Below are positions 1-5,384 of a stretch of DNA of 6,756 nucleotides, piece by piece (the stretch's first letter is position 1; each line of letters begins with the position of its first letter). The notes under the pieces were generated by a model, which made no database searches, was not told the origin of the DNA, and saw nothing but the letters and a program-made list of their open reading frames with translations. A program made the translations under genes and the position numbers. The stretch covers positions 1 through 6,756 of the forward strand of contig CAIVJV010000231.1 in the NCBI GenBank assembly GCA_903906325.1, read 5' to 3'. Source of the DNA: an uncultured Gemmatimonadota bacterium (lineage in GTDB: Bacteria; Gemmatimonadota; Gemmatimonadetes; Gemmatimonadales; Gemmatimonadaceae).

Positions 1-296
1 ACGAGTTGGAAGTGCTCGGCCTTCTTCACGTTCGCCGAGCCCTGGAACATCATGTGCTCGAAGAGATGCGCGAACCCGGTGCGCCCCTCACGCTCGTTCC
101 GCGAGCCGACGTCATACCAGACGTTGACCGCGACGACCTGCGCCGAGTGGTCCTCGACGAGGTGGACGCGGAGGCCGTTGGGGAGGGAGTACGACTCGAT
201 CGCGACGGTCGCGGGGGCCTGGGCCTGCGCCAGGCGCGCCACGAGCGCGAGGCCGCCGGCGAGGGCGGCGCGGGGGAACCAGCAAGACAGCGACAT
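1..296 (-). CDS. M16 family zinc peptidase, N-terminal fragment (cut by window edge)
   Basis: This is the first 98 codons of an exported M16 (pitrilysin/insulinase-like) zinc metallopeptidase; the rest lies left of the window. The inverted zinc motif HxxEH is visible as H77-LF-E80-H81 in the context GFAHLFEHMMFQGSANV, which is highly characteristic of the family: H77 and H81 bind zinc and E80 is the catalytic base. Before it comes the usual beta-strand lead-in 'LPNGLRVHLVEDHSAQVVAVN' shortened here to its key parts, NGLRV and WYDVGSRNE. Residues 1-27 form a Sec-type signal peptide (R9, then a hydrophobic AALAGGLALVA stretch, with likely cleavage after AQA), so the enzyme should act in the periplasm or outer envelope. 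The ATG at 296 is chosen because it starts the signal peptide and has GAGG 7 nt upstream. It begins 40 nt after the dUTPase stop and is probably co-transcribed with it. The substrate cannot be read from this fragment. Confidence 0.93.
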   Translation of the reverse strand, partial: MSLSCWFPRAALAGGLALVARLAQAQAPATVAIESYSLPNGLRVHLVEDHSAQVVAVNVWYDVGSRNEREGRTGFAHLFEHMMFQGSANVKKAEHFQL

Positions 297-336
297 CGGG
301 GATCCTCGGGAAGGGGTGTGACGGGTCGAGCGATGA

Positions 337-849
337 TCAGCGACCGGTAGAACCGAATCCACCGGCACGCGTGGTGCTTTGGGTGACGCTCCCCATGGTG
401 AAGGGGAGGGTCTCGAAGCGGGCGAGCACCATCTGTGCGATGCGCTCGCCATGCGTGAGCACGAGCGGCGCGGTCCCGCCATTGCCGGCGGGGACGCACC
501 ATTCGTCGGGATAATCGGCGTCGATGGTGCCGGGGCTGTTCACGATCACGAGATCGGTCTTGAGGCTCGTCCCCGAGCGCGGGCGCACCTGCGCCTCGTA
601 GCCCTCAGGGAGGCGTGCTTTGAAGCCCAGCGGGAGGAGCGCCTTCTCACGGGGCGCGAGGGTGAGGCGGCGCTCGTCGCCGTGGAGCTCGACGGCGCGC
701 TGCTCCACGGCCCCGTCCCGGAAGACCCGCACCGTGGGTGCCGAGAGGCAGAGCACGAGGTCATGCCCCGCACTCTGTGCGGTGGCCCGGTGCGGGGGGA
801 CCACACCGGGATGGAGCGGCTCGAAGACGATGGCAGGGGTGGCGGTCAT
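337..849 (-). CDS. dut: dUTP diphosphatase (dUTPase)
   Basis: Hydrolyses dUTP to dUMP and pyrophosphate in the cytoplasm, keeping uracil out of DNA and supplying dUMP for thymidylate synthesis. All five motifs of the trimeric dUTPase family are present: motif 1 AGHDL (27-31), motif 2 PRSG (90-93), motif 3 GTIDADY (107-113, with D110 the expected catalytic-water aspartate and Y113 the uracil-stacking tyrosine), motif 4 GERIAQ (134-139), and the glycine-rich C-terminal motif 5, RAGGFGSTGR (161-170). The 170 residues exceed the usual 140-155, mostly through about 20 extra residues around 37-60 between motifs 1 and 2. Motif 3 also departs from the common Y-x-G-E: the sequence is YPDEW, with Asp in place of Gly. 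The ATG at 849 has GAGGCGAG about 9 nt upstream and lies 20 nt after the protease gene's stop, so the two are probably in one transcript. A dCTP deaminase is less likely given motifs 3 and 5. Confidence 0.95.
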   Translation of the reverse strand: MTATPAIVFEPLHPGVVPPHRATAQSAGHDLVLCLSAPTVRVFRDGAVEQRAVELHGDERRLTLAPREKALLPLGFKARLPEGYEAQVRPRSGTSLKTDLVIVNSPGTIDADYPDEWCVPAGNGGTAPLVLTHGERIAQMVLARFETLPFTMGSVTQSTTRAGGFGSTGR

Positions 850-869
850 CCCGGAAATCTCGCCTCGGC

Positions 870-3839
870 TCAGGGCGTGAGCACGAGCGTGGTGTAGAAC
901 ACCGCCCGACGGGCGGTTGGCCCATCGAGCGGCATGGCTACCCCGAACTTCGACCGGAGCCCCGGGAAGCGCACCGCCGGGAGTGCGGGCGTGCTCAGGG
1001 CGCTCTCGAACCCGATCAACCGGCGAACCTCACCGGGCCCGCCCGAACCCACGCGGTCCACTTGGACGAAGGGAGCGACCGGCCCCGTCAGTGCCGCACG
1101 CGCGCGGAAGGCCTGGGTTCCCGTGAGCGCACCGAATGCCTGGCCCGGCGCCGCCCACCGCCCCTGGAGCAAGAGCGGATCCACGTAGGGCGACTCCGCC
1201 CCGCCGAGCGCGAAGTGCTCGTAGCTGGGCGCGCCCCCACTCAGCGTCCCGAGCATCGCCTGCAGGTCGAGCCCGGTCCCCGCCCACCCCGCGATCGAGA
1301 GCCCCCCCTGGACCTGCCCGCGGATCCACGAGGCGTCAAACGAGCGTCCGGCGGCGGCGTCTACTGCGAACGACGGAGTGATCCGTGCCTTCCCTTGCGG
1401 CGTGTAGCCGCGTGATCCGCTCAGCTGGGCCGCGACCATCTGCCGCGGACTCGTCTCGGTCGGCGCCCAGATGGCGAGACATTCGATGCACGGGGAGGGC
1501 AGCAGGGCGAGTGGCGTCACGCGGCCCGCCGAGAGCCCGGCGCGCAGCGTCAGCGCGCCCGCGGTCCCCTGCACCGTCCGCTCCGCCACCACCGAGGCCC
1601 CCGCATATTCCGCATCGAATGCCCCGCTTGATGCGGGTTCGATCTTCTGCTGTGACGGCAGGTGCCGCGTGGAGAAGCCCGCCACGGTCACGCTCGGCCG
1701 TACACCGCGCCAGGTGAGCGCCAGGCTTCCCCCACGCCAGACCGCGGGCTGCCCGTACCCCCCCTGCAGCACCGCGCCGAACCGCCCCACCGCGTCAGCG
1801 AGCGTCAGCGCGCCTCCCTGATCCTGCCCCTCGGCGGAGATGTTCACATTCGGGAGCCAGGTCGCCCCGAGTCGCCCGATACCATAGGGCTTGGATGTGA
1901 CCGCCGACGTCGGGAAGGACCGCGCATCCGCGGTCCGTTGCCGCGGCGCCATGGGCGCGAGCGAATCGGCGAGCACCACCGTCGCGCCTCGGGCGGCGCT
2001 ATCCAGCGCCACCGTCCGCAGGTCGAAGCCGCGCGCATGCAGCGCGAGGAACCAGACCCGCCCGTCACGACTCACCTCGGGCAGGCTCGTGAGCCCCGCG
2101 AAGCGCGTCACCGGCTGCGTCGACCCGTCGAGCGCGAGGCGCTCCAACTGCGGCGTCCCCGCCGCCTCGGAGACGACGATCAGCGCCGCACCATCCGGGG
2201 TCCACGTGGGTTCGTAGCGGCTCACCCCATCCGCCGGCGAGACCACGCGCACCGCGCCCGAGCTCGCATCGACCGTCACGATCTGCCAGCGTCCGTCCTG
2301 CTGCCGCGCCGTCGCGATCGACTTCCCATCGGGGGAGACGCGCACCCCGGCGAAGTTCGCCTCGAAGCTCCCAGTGGCAAGGGTCTTGAGCTCCCCTGCA
2401 TCCCCGCGATCCAACTCGACCGTGACGACATCACAGATGCCACCACGGCACCGGATCGCCGCCGCCAGACCACCGTCCGGGAAGGGATCCGCCGTTCGGA
2501 CCGCCGCGTGGTGCGTCACCCGACGCACCCCCTTGGTCTCCCGGTCCCATATCCAGAGGTCGCGCGCGCTCGTCCCATCCTCGAAGGTCTCGTTGCGCAG
2601 GAGGAGCAGCCGTCGACCATCCGAGAAGAAGCGCGGGTCATCCCATCCGGTCCCTTGCATCGGAGCAAGGGTGGCGATCGTATCGCGCGGCGCCGGGAAG
2701 ATCCGCTTCGCCAGCACGTCCTGTGGGTCGCGCTTCTCCGCCGCCTCTCGGGCCTTCTTGGCCTTCTCCGTCTCCGCCTTGGGCTCCATGCCGAGGATCA
2801 CCACCGGTATGGGCTTCCCCGGCGCGCTCCGCTGCACCGCGACCATCTTCCCGTCAGGCGAGACCGAGGCCCCGCTCGTGAACCAATCGAGCTGTTGGAA
2901 ATAGGTCCCCTTCACCTCTCCCGCCGCCGCCATCACCCGCTCAGCCGCCACCGCCTTCGCCGTCACCTCGGCGACGAAGCGGCCGTAGAGTCGGTCGGGC
3001 TTCTCGCCATACACCCCCTCGAATGCCTCCTCGAACGAGCGCTCCTTTCGCGCCGTGAGACGGCGCCAGAGCTGTTCATGCGTTGCCCACCCATCGCGGT
3101 CGGCGAGCCATTCCAAGAAGGCGGAGCCGACGAGGTACCGCATCGCCCCGCCGAGGAAGGGCTCGGTATCATCGAGTTGGTCGTAGCGCGGGAGGGCCCC
3201 CTCGAGCGCCAGCTGTCGGAGGATCGCCGGACGGAACACACCATTCGGACGCCCCGACCCAGTGAGGCGGCCCTCGATCACCGTCGCGTACCCTTCGAAG
3301 ATCCAGGCCGGCGCCTTGGTGACGATCGGGCCCACTGAGACCGGCGAGAGGCGGTCGCCGATCTGCTGCTTGGGGGCGCGCCCTGGGCGCAGGAGATGCG
3401 CGAGATGCGCGTACTCGTGGATGGCGACGAGCTCCCCCCACCCCGTGTAGTGGCCGAGCTGGCCTGGCTCCGGGGGGATCGGCCAGAGGCGGATCGAGGG
3501 ACCCCGCTGCAGGGGGATCGCCGACCCGTTGGTCTGATTGACCGGATCCTCGACGATGATCTCGATCACCTGTGGCGGGGTGTACCCCACCATCGCCCCG
3601 ACCGCGGTGCGGATCCCCTCCATACGCCCGGCGACATCGCGCGCCCACGCGCCGAGCTCCGCTGGATGGTATATCCGGAAGTGCGGCGTCGTGATGGTCT
3701 GCCATTCGGCGTGCGGCGTGGTGGCGAACTGGGCGCCCACCGGTGCGGCGGCGAGGAGAAGACCGAACGAGAGGCGTTGAAGCACGGAGGGGAATCGAGT
3801 CACTGGGCGGCGGTCACGTGAGGAGTGGTGGAGATGCAT
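870..3839 (-). CDS. Secreted MA-type metalloprotease with TolB-like propeller repeats and probable C-terminal beta-barrel
   Basis: Predicted exported metalloprotease of 989 residues. Residues 1-37 are a long signal peptide (Arg-rich start, hydrophobic LSFGLLLAAAPVGAQ). Residues about 40-300 resemble the peptidase MA-like (gluzincin) domain: HEYAH at 141-145 is the HExxH zinc motif, and WIFEGYA at 179-185 supplies the likely third zinc ligand, E182. Residues about 320-610 carry TolB/PD40-type repeats, seen as VSPDGK (326-331), FFSDGR (404-409), VSPDGK (501-506), WTPDGA (546-551) and VSRDGR (589-594); a Lys/Glu-rich insert lies near 352-370. Residues about 655-989 alternate glycine, aromatic and hydrophobic residues and end in AVFYTTLVLTP, as expected of an outer-membrane barrel; this part is inferred. 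Two close cysteine pairs occur, C464/C469 and C784/C787. The frame stays open upstream to 4097, but that part is Arg/Ser-rich and overlaps another gene, so ATG 3839 is preferred (GTG 3803 is possible). No good ribosome site is present. The substrate is unknown. Confidence 0.85.
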   Translation of the reverse strand: MHLHHSSRDRRPVTRFPSVLQRLSFGLLLAAAPVGAQFATTPHAEWQTITTPHFRIYHPAELGAWARDVAGRMEGIRTAVGAMVGYTPPQVIEIIVEDPVNQTNGSAIPLQRGPSIRLWPIPPEPGQLGHYTGWGELVAIHEYAHLAHLLRPGRAPKQQIGDRLSPVSVGPIVTKAPAWIFEGYATVIEGRLTGSGRPNGVFRPAILRQLALEGALPRYDQLDDTEPFLGGAMRYLVGSAFLEWLADRDGWATHEQLWRRLTARKERSFEEAFEGVYGEKPDRLYGRFVAEVTAKAVAAERVMAAAGEVKGTYFQQLDWFTSGASVSPDGKMVAVQRSAPGKPIPVVILGMEPKAETEKAKKAREAAEKRDPQDVLAKRIFPAPRDTIATLAPMQGTGWDDPRFFSDGRRLLLLRNETFEDGTSARDLWIWDRETKGVRRVTHHAAVRTADPFPDGGLAAAIRCRGGICDVVTVELDRGDAGELKTLATGSFEANFAGVRVSPDGKSIATARQQDGRWQIVTVDASSGAVRVVSPADGVSRYEPTWTPDGAALIVVSEAAGTPQLERLALDGSTQPVTRFAGLTSLPEVSRDGRVWFLALHARGFDLRTVALDSAARGATVVLADSLAPMAPRQRTADARSFPTSAVTSKPYGIGRLGATWLPNVNISAEGQDQGGALTLADAVGRFGAVLQGGYGQPAVWRGGSLALTWRGVRPSVTVAGFSTRHLPSQQKIEPASSGAFDAEYAGASVVAERTVQGTAGALTLRAGLSAGRVTPLALLPSPCIECLAIWAPTETSPRQMVAAQLSGSRGYTPQGKARITPSFAVDAAAGRSFDASWIRGQVQGGLSIAGWAGTGLDLQAMLGTLSGGAPSYEHFALGGAESPYVDPLLLQGRWAAPGQAFGALTGTQAFRARAALTGPVAPFVQVDRVGSGGPGEVRRLIGFESALSTPALPAVRFPGLRSKFGVAMPLDGPTARRAVFYTTLVLTP

Positions 3840-3845
3840 CGAGTC

Positions 3846-3851
3846 AGCATA
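3846..3851 (-). promoter_or_regulatory. Possible -10 element of a leaderless promoter
   Basis: On the minus strand TATGCT is followed by exactly 6 nt (GACTCG) and then the ATG of the protease gene. A -10 box at this distance would place the transcription start at or next to the start codon, and no Shine-Dalgarno sequence precedes the ATG. No recognisable -35 box is seen upstream. The same arrangement precedes the plus-strand gene at 5385. This is inferred from sequence only. Confidence 0.35.
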
Positions 3852-3912
3852 ACCCGTACGAGGGCGGCGGTTCCGCGGTTTCGCCGCGCCGCATCCTGGG
3901 GTGGACCTGCGG

Positions 3913-4425
3913 TCACTCGGTGTCAGCGTCACCCCGGTCCCACCAGGCGAGGATCGCGGGCGGGAGGCTGAAGGTGGTGAAGAAGAGCACCACGAGGAAG
4001 TTCTCCAACATCCCCTTCGAGATGACCGCGGGGAAGTTGAGTGCCAACCCCGTCGCCGTCGGCGCCGGGGCGCGTGAGGCCACCTCGAGGACGACATAGG
4101 TCAGCACGAAGACCCACAGCACATAGTTGAGCGCGATGCGGTGCGCCCGATCCCGCACGGCGCGCTCCCGCTCATCGATCTCATGATCCTTCCCATACGC
4201 CTGATTGAGGTACTGCGTGGCCAGGAGGATCATGCTCGCGCCGACACCGAGGAGGGCCAGCGCCCCCACGACGTTCGCCAGACCAACCGCGTCATCCACC
4301 AAGAAGAACTTCAAGAGGAACCACCCCCAGAGCGACCCGATACTCACCACCGAGAGGACGCGAGCGGTCGTGGGAGAGAGTGCGAGGGCATATCGGGTGG
4401 AGATGGTCGTCTGCTTCCGTAGCAT
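3913..4425 (-). CDS. Four-helix integral membrane protein, distal partner of the XRE regulator
   Basis: Function not recognised. The 170 residues contain four likely transmembrane helices, about 21-42, 48-70, 98-118 and 140-160, with a charged loop between helices 2 and 3 holding KDHEIDERER (79-88) and RDRAHR (91-96). This loop closely matches the one in the membrane protein encoded at 4684-5250, and it recalls the DERE-type signature of small membrane proteins such as DUF2178, from memory and without a search. The ATG at 4425 shares its A with the TGA of the upstream regulator (TGATG), and GGAG lies 8 nt upstream inside that gene, so translation is coupled. The conserved acidic/arginine loop would face the cytoplasm if both termini are cytoplasmic, where it could contact the regulator; that role is an inference. 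A gap of 73 nt with no clear terminator separates it from the protease gene. Confidence 0.85.
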   Translation of the reverse strand: MLRKQTTISTRYALALSPTTARVLSVVSIGSLWGWFLLKFFLVDDAVGLANVVGALALLGVGASMILLATQYLNQAYGKDHEIDERERAVRDRAHRIALNYVLWVFVLTYVVLEVASRAPAPTATGLALNFPAVISKGMLENFLVVLFFTTFSLPPAILAWWDRGDADTE

Positions 4426-4691
4426 CAGGGGGACTCCGATGAGGGGGGCGCGCTGAGCTGGTTCGCCAGCGCAGGAAATGGCTCGAGCGAGAAGAGCGCA
4501 TCGACGGGGACCCCGAAGACGCGCGCCAACTTGAGGGCGAGCTCCACGCTCGGGCCGTAGTCACCGCGCTCGAGGAACCCGATCGTCTGCGGATTCACAT
4601 CCACCAACTCGGCGAGCACCTTCCGCGTGAGCCCACGTTCGGTGCGGAAGAGGGCGATCCGGTTGTGGACCGCATTGGCGGGCTTAGGCAT
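4425..4691 (-). CDS. Small XRE/Cro-family helix-turn-helix regulator
   Basis: An 88-residue DNA-binding protein made of little more than one Cro/cI-type HTH domain. Residues 9-67 match the pattern of the small 'RI..FR...GLTR..LAELV.V...TI..LERG.Y.PS.ELALKLARVFG' group; the helix-turn-helix is about 22-41, with recognition helix near NPQTIGFLERG (33-43). The common Gln after GLT is Arg here (R23), and the usual SRQTI is NPQTI. The tail PPSSESP (82-88) is short and probably disordered, and no ligand-binding domain is present, so any signal must come from partners. The frame is open upstream to 4820, but that stretch is Arg/Ser-rich shadow of the preceding gene. The ATG at 4691 overlaps that gene's stop by 8 nt (ATGCCTAA). 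It lies between two related membrane proteins and probably represses their shared promoter at 5289-5317. Regulatory targets are inferred. Confidence 0.9.
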   Translation of the reverse strand: MPKPANAVHNRIALFRTERGLTRKVLAELVDVNPQTIGFLERGDYGPSVELALKLARVFGVPVDALFSLEPFPALANQLSAPPSSESP

Positions 4692-5250
4692 CGTCGCCCA
4701 TCGTCGTGCTGTCGACCGTGTCGTGCGCCGCGAATCGCCAGGCGGCGATGTACTGCGGGAGCGCCAGGACGAGGGCGAACAGGATCGCCCCGCACCAGAA
4801 TGCCAGCGCCAGTCGACCACTCTCGACCAAACCGGCGACCATTCCGATCCCTACCATCGTGAACGGGAACATCACTCGATACGCCGTGCGATACGCCGCA
4901 TCGCGGTGTTGACGCTCGACCTCATCGAGCTGCGCATCCTTCAGATCGAAGATCCCATAGACGCTCCCATTGACCATCCCCGTCACGAACATCCAGGGGA
5001 TGAAGAGGAGGACCGCCGCGACGGCGAAGGCCCAGAGCGGCATCGCCGCATCCTGCCGGTGCCAGAGGTAGAGGAGCTGTGGGATGGTGGTGAGGATCAG
5101 CGTGAGCGCGATGTGGATCCCGATCAGTCGACGGCGTGCCCCCGCGTTCTGATAGCGGGTCATCGACGGATGGTCGAACGCCGCGGCGAGCGGTCCGCGT
5201 CGACGTTCCGCACGCGTGGAGGGCGCGACTGTGTTGGGGGAGGGACTCAT
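4684..5250 (-). CDS. Four-helix integral membrane protein, first gene of the regulator cassette
   Basis: Function not recognised. The 188 residues start with a basic, probably cytoplasmic segment (1-41, including RAERRR) and then four likely transmembrane helices at about 42-63, 71-92, 127-143 and 148-170. The loop between helices 2 and 3 carries KDAQLDEVER (104-113) followed by RDAAYR (116-121), the same signature as in the protein at 3913-4425, while the helices themselves differ in sequence. This suggests distant paralogy within the cassette. The ATG at 5250 is chosen because a full AGGAG lies 9 nt upstream; an in-frame upstream ATG at 5301 lies within the promoter, upstream of the predicted transcription start, so it cannot be used. 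The gene is expressed from the promoter at 5289-5317 and its stop overlaps the start of the XRE regulator by 8 nt. Possible roles include membrane sensor or partner of the regulator, or a self-protection protein; neither is established. Confidence 0.85.
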   Translation of the reverse strand: MSPSPNTVAPSTRAERRRGPLAAAFDHPSMTRYQNAGARRRLIGIHIALTLILTTIPQLLYLWHRQDAAMPLWAFAVAAVLLFIPWMFVTGMVNGSVYGIFDLKDAQLDEVERQHRDAAYRTAYRVMFPFTMVGIGMVAGLVESGRLALAFWCGAILFALVLALPQYIAAWRFAAHDTVDSTTMGDDA

Positions 5251-5279
5251 AGAAAGCTTCTCCTGAAAAAATGAATCAT
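5247..5279 (-). other. Possible 10-residue upstream ORF in the cassette leader
   Basis: ATG at 5279 opens a frame reading MIHFFRRSFL and ends at a TGA (5249-5247) that overlaps the ATG of the membrane-protein gene as ATGA. If transcription starts near 5282, as the -10 box predicts, this ATG would lie only a few nucleotides from the mRNA 5' end and could be used as a leaderless start. The frame also spans the AGGAG site of the main gene. A frame this short arises easily by chance, so translation is unproven. Confidence 0.2.
5260..5264 (-). promoter_or_regulatory. Ribosome binding site of the membrane-protein/XRE cassette
   Basis: AGGAG on the minus strand, 9 nt before ATG 5250. It is the strongest Shine-Dalgarno site in the window and fixes the start of the first cassette gene against the longer in-frame alternative. 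Confidence 0.8.
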
Positions 5280-5293
5280 TGTGTAAACACAAT
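5278..5293. promoter_or_regulatory. Perfect 16-bp inverted repeat over the -10 box (operator candidate)
   Basis: ATTGTGT-AA-ACACAAT is a perfect palindrome with 7-bp arms and a 2-bp centre. It covers most of the -10 box and the expected transcription start, so a bound protein would block open-complex formation. The half-site ATTGTGT matches that of the second repeat at 5303-5325 (ATTGCGT) in six of seven bases. Confidence 0.7.
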
Positions 5294-5317
5294 ATTCGCA
5301 AGATTGCGTGTTGTCAA
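5289..5317 (-). promoter_or_regulatory. Sigma70-type promoter of the membrane-protein/XRE cassette
   Basis: On the minus strand TTGACA (5317-5312) is followed by a 17-nt spacer and TATTGT (5294-5289). The -35 box is perfect, the spacing ideal and the -10 box has five of six consensus bases. It sits in an AT-rich island that contrasts with the surrounding GC-rich DNA. Predicted transcription start is near 5282, giving a leader of about 30 nt before ATG 5250 that contains the AGGAG site. Both boxes lie inside inverted repeats, which suggests repression by a DNA-binding protein, most simply the XRE regulator encoded in the same unit. Confidence 0.85.
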
Positions 5318-5325
5318 TACGCAAT
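5303..5325. promoter_or_regulatory. 23-bp inverted repeat over the -35 box (second operator candidate)
   Basis: Two 11-bp arms, ATTGCGTGTTG (5303-5313) and CAATACGCAAT (5315-5325), mirror each other around T5314 with one mismatch (10 of 11 pairs). The TTGACA box lies in the centre. The outer 7-bp half-sites ATTGCGT and ACGCAAT are spaced 9 bp apart, unlike the 2-bp spacing in the repeat over the -10 box. A further CGCAA-GA-TTGCG mirror (5297-5308) sits between the two, sharing the left half-site of this one. Confidence 0.65.
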
Positions 5326-5372
5326 AAATCGACAGGTGCAAGGTGGCCAGGAGCCAGCCGCCTGATTCGGTG

Positions 5373-5378
5373 TATCAT
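5373..5378 (+). promoter_or_regulatory. Possible -10 element of a leaderless promoter for the plus-strand gene
   Basis: TATCAT is followed by exactly 6 nt (TCAGTC) and then GTG 5385. No -35 box is recognisable about 17 nt upstream, and the only Shine-Dalgarno-like AGGAG (5349-5353) is more than 30 nt from this start. The spacing equals that at 3846-3851 before the protease gene, supporting a shared leaderless start type; this remains an inference. Confidence 0.35.
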
Positions 5379-5384
5379 TCAGTC

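Noticed and set aside
1662..3338. Long plus-strand open frame of 558 codons opposite the protease gene
   Set aside because: Its translation is dominated by Arg, His, Pro and Glu with no domain, while the minus strand encodes a zinc motif and repeats in the same place. Long antisense frames are common in GC-rich genes.
3864..3887. GC-rich hairpin (GCGGCG, 12-nt loop, CGCCGC) in the 73-nt gap before the protease gene
   Set aside because: Stem of only 6 bp, large loop and no T-run on either strand, so it is not supported as an intrinsic terminator.
3840..4097. N-terminal extension of the protease frame up to 4097
   Set aside because: The extra 86 residues are Arg/Ser/Pro-rich and overlap the membrane-protein gene out of frame; the signal peptide begins after ATG 3839.
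4692..4820. N-terminal extension of the XRE regulator frame
   Set aside because: The extra 43 residues are low-complexity Arg/Ser and lie within the upstream membrane-protein gene; the HTH domain is complete from ATG 4691.
5251..5301. Longer start (MRILCLHND...) for the first cassette gene
   Set aside because: It would begin upstream of the predicted transcription start and inside the promoter, while ATG 5250 has AGGAG 9 nt upstream.
5370..5384. Alternative GTG start at 5370 for the plus-strand gene
   Set aside because: It would put VYHSV before the basic signal-peptide start, and the nearest AGGAG is 16 nt away, too far for normal use. It cannot be excluded.
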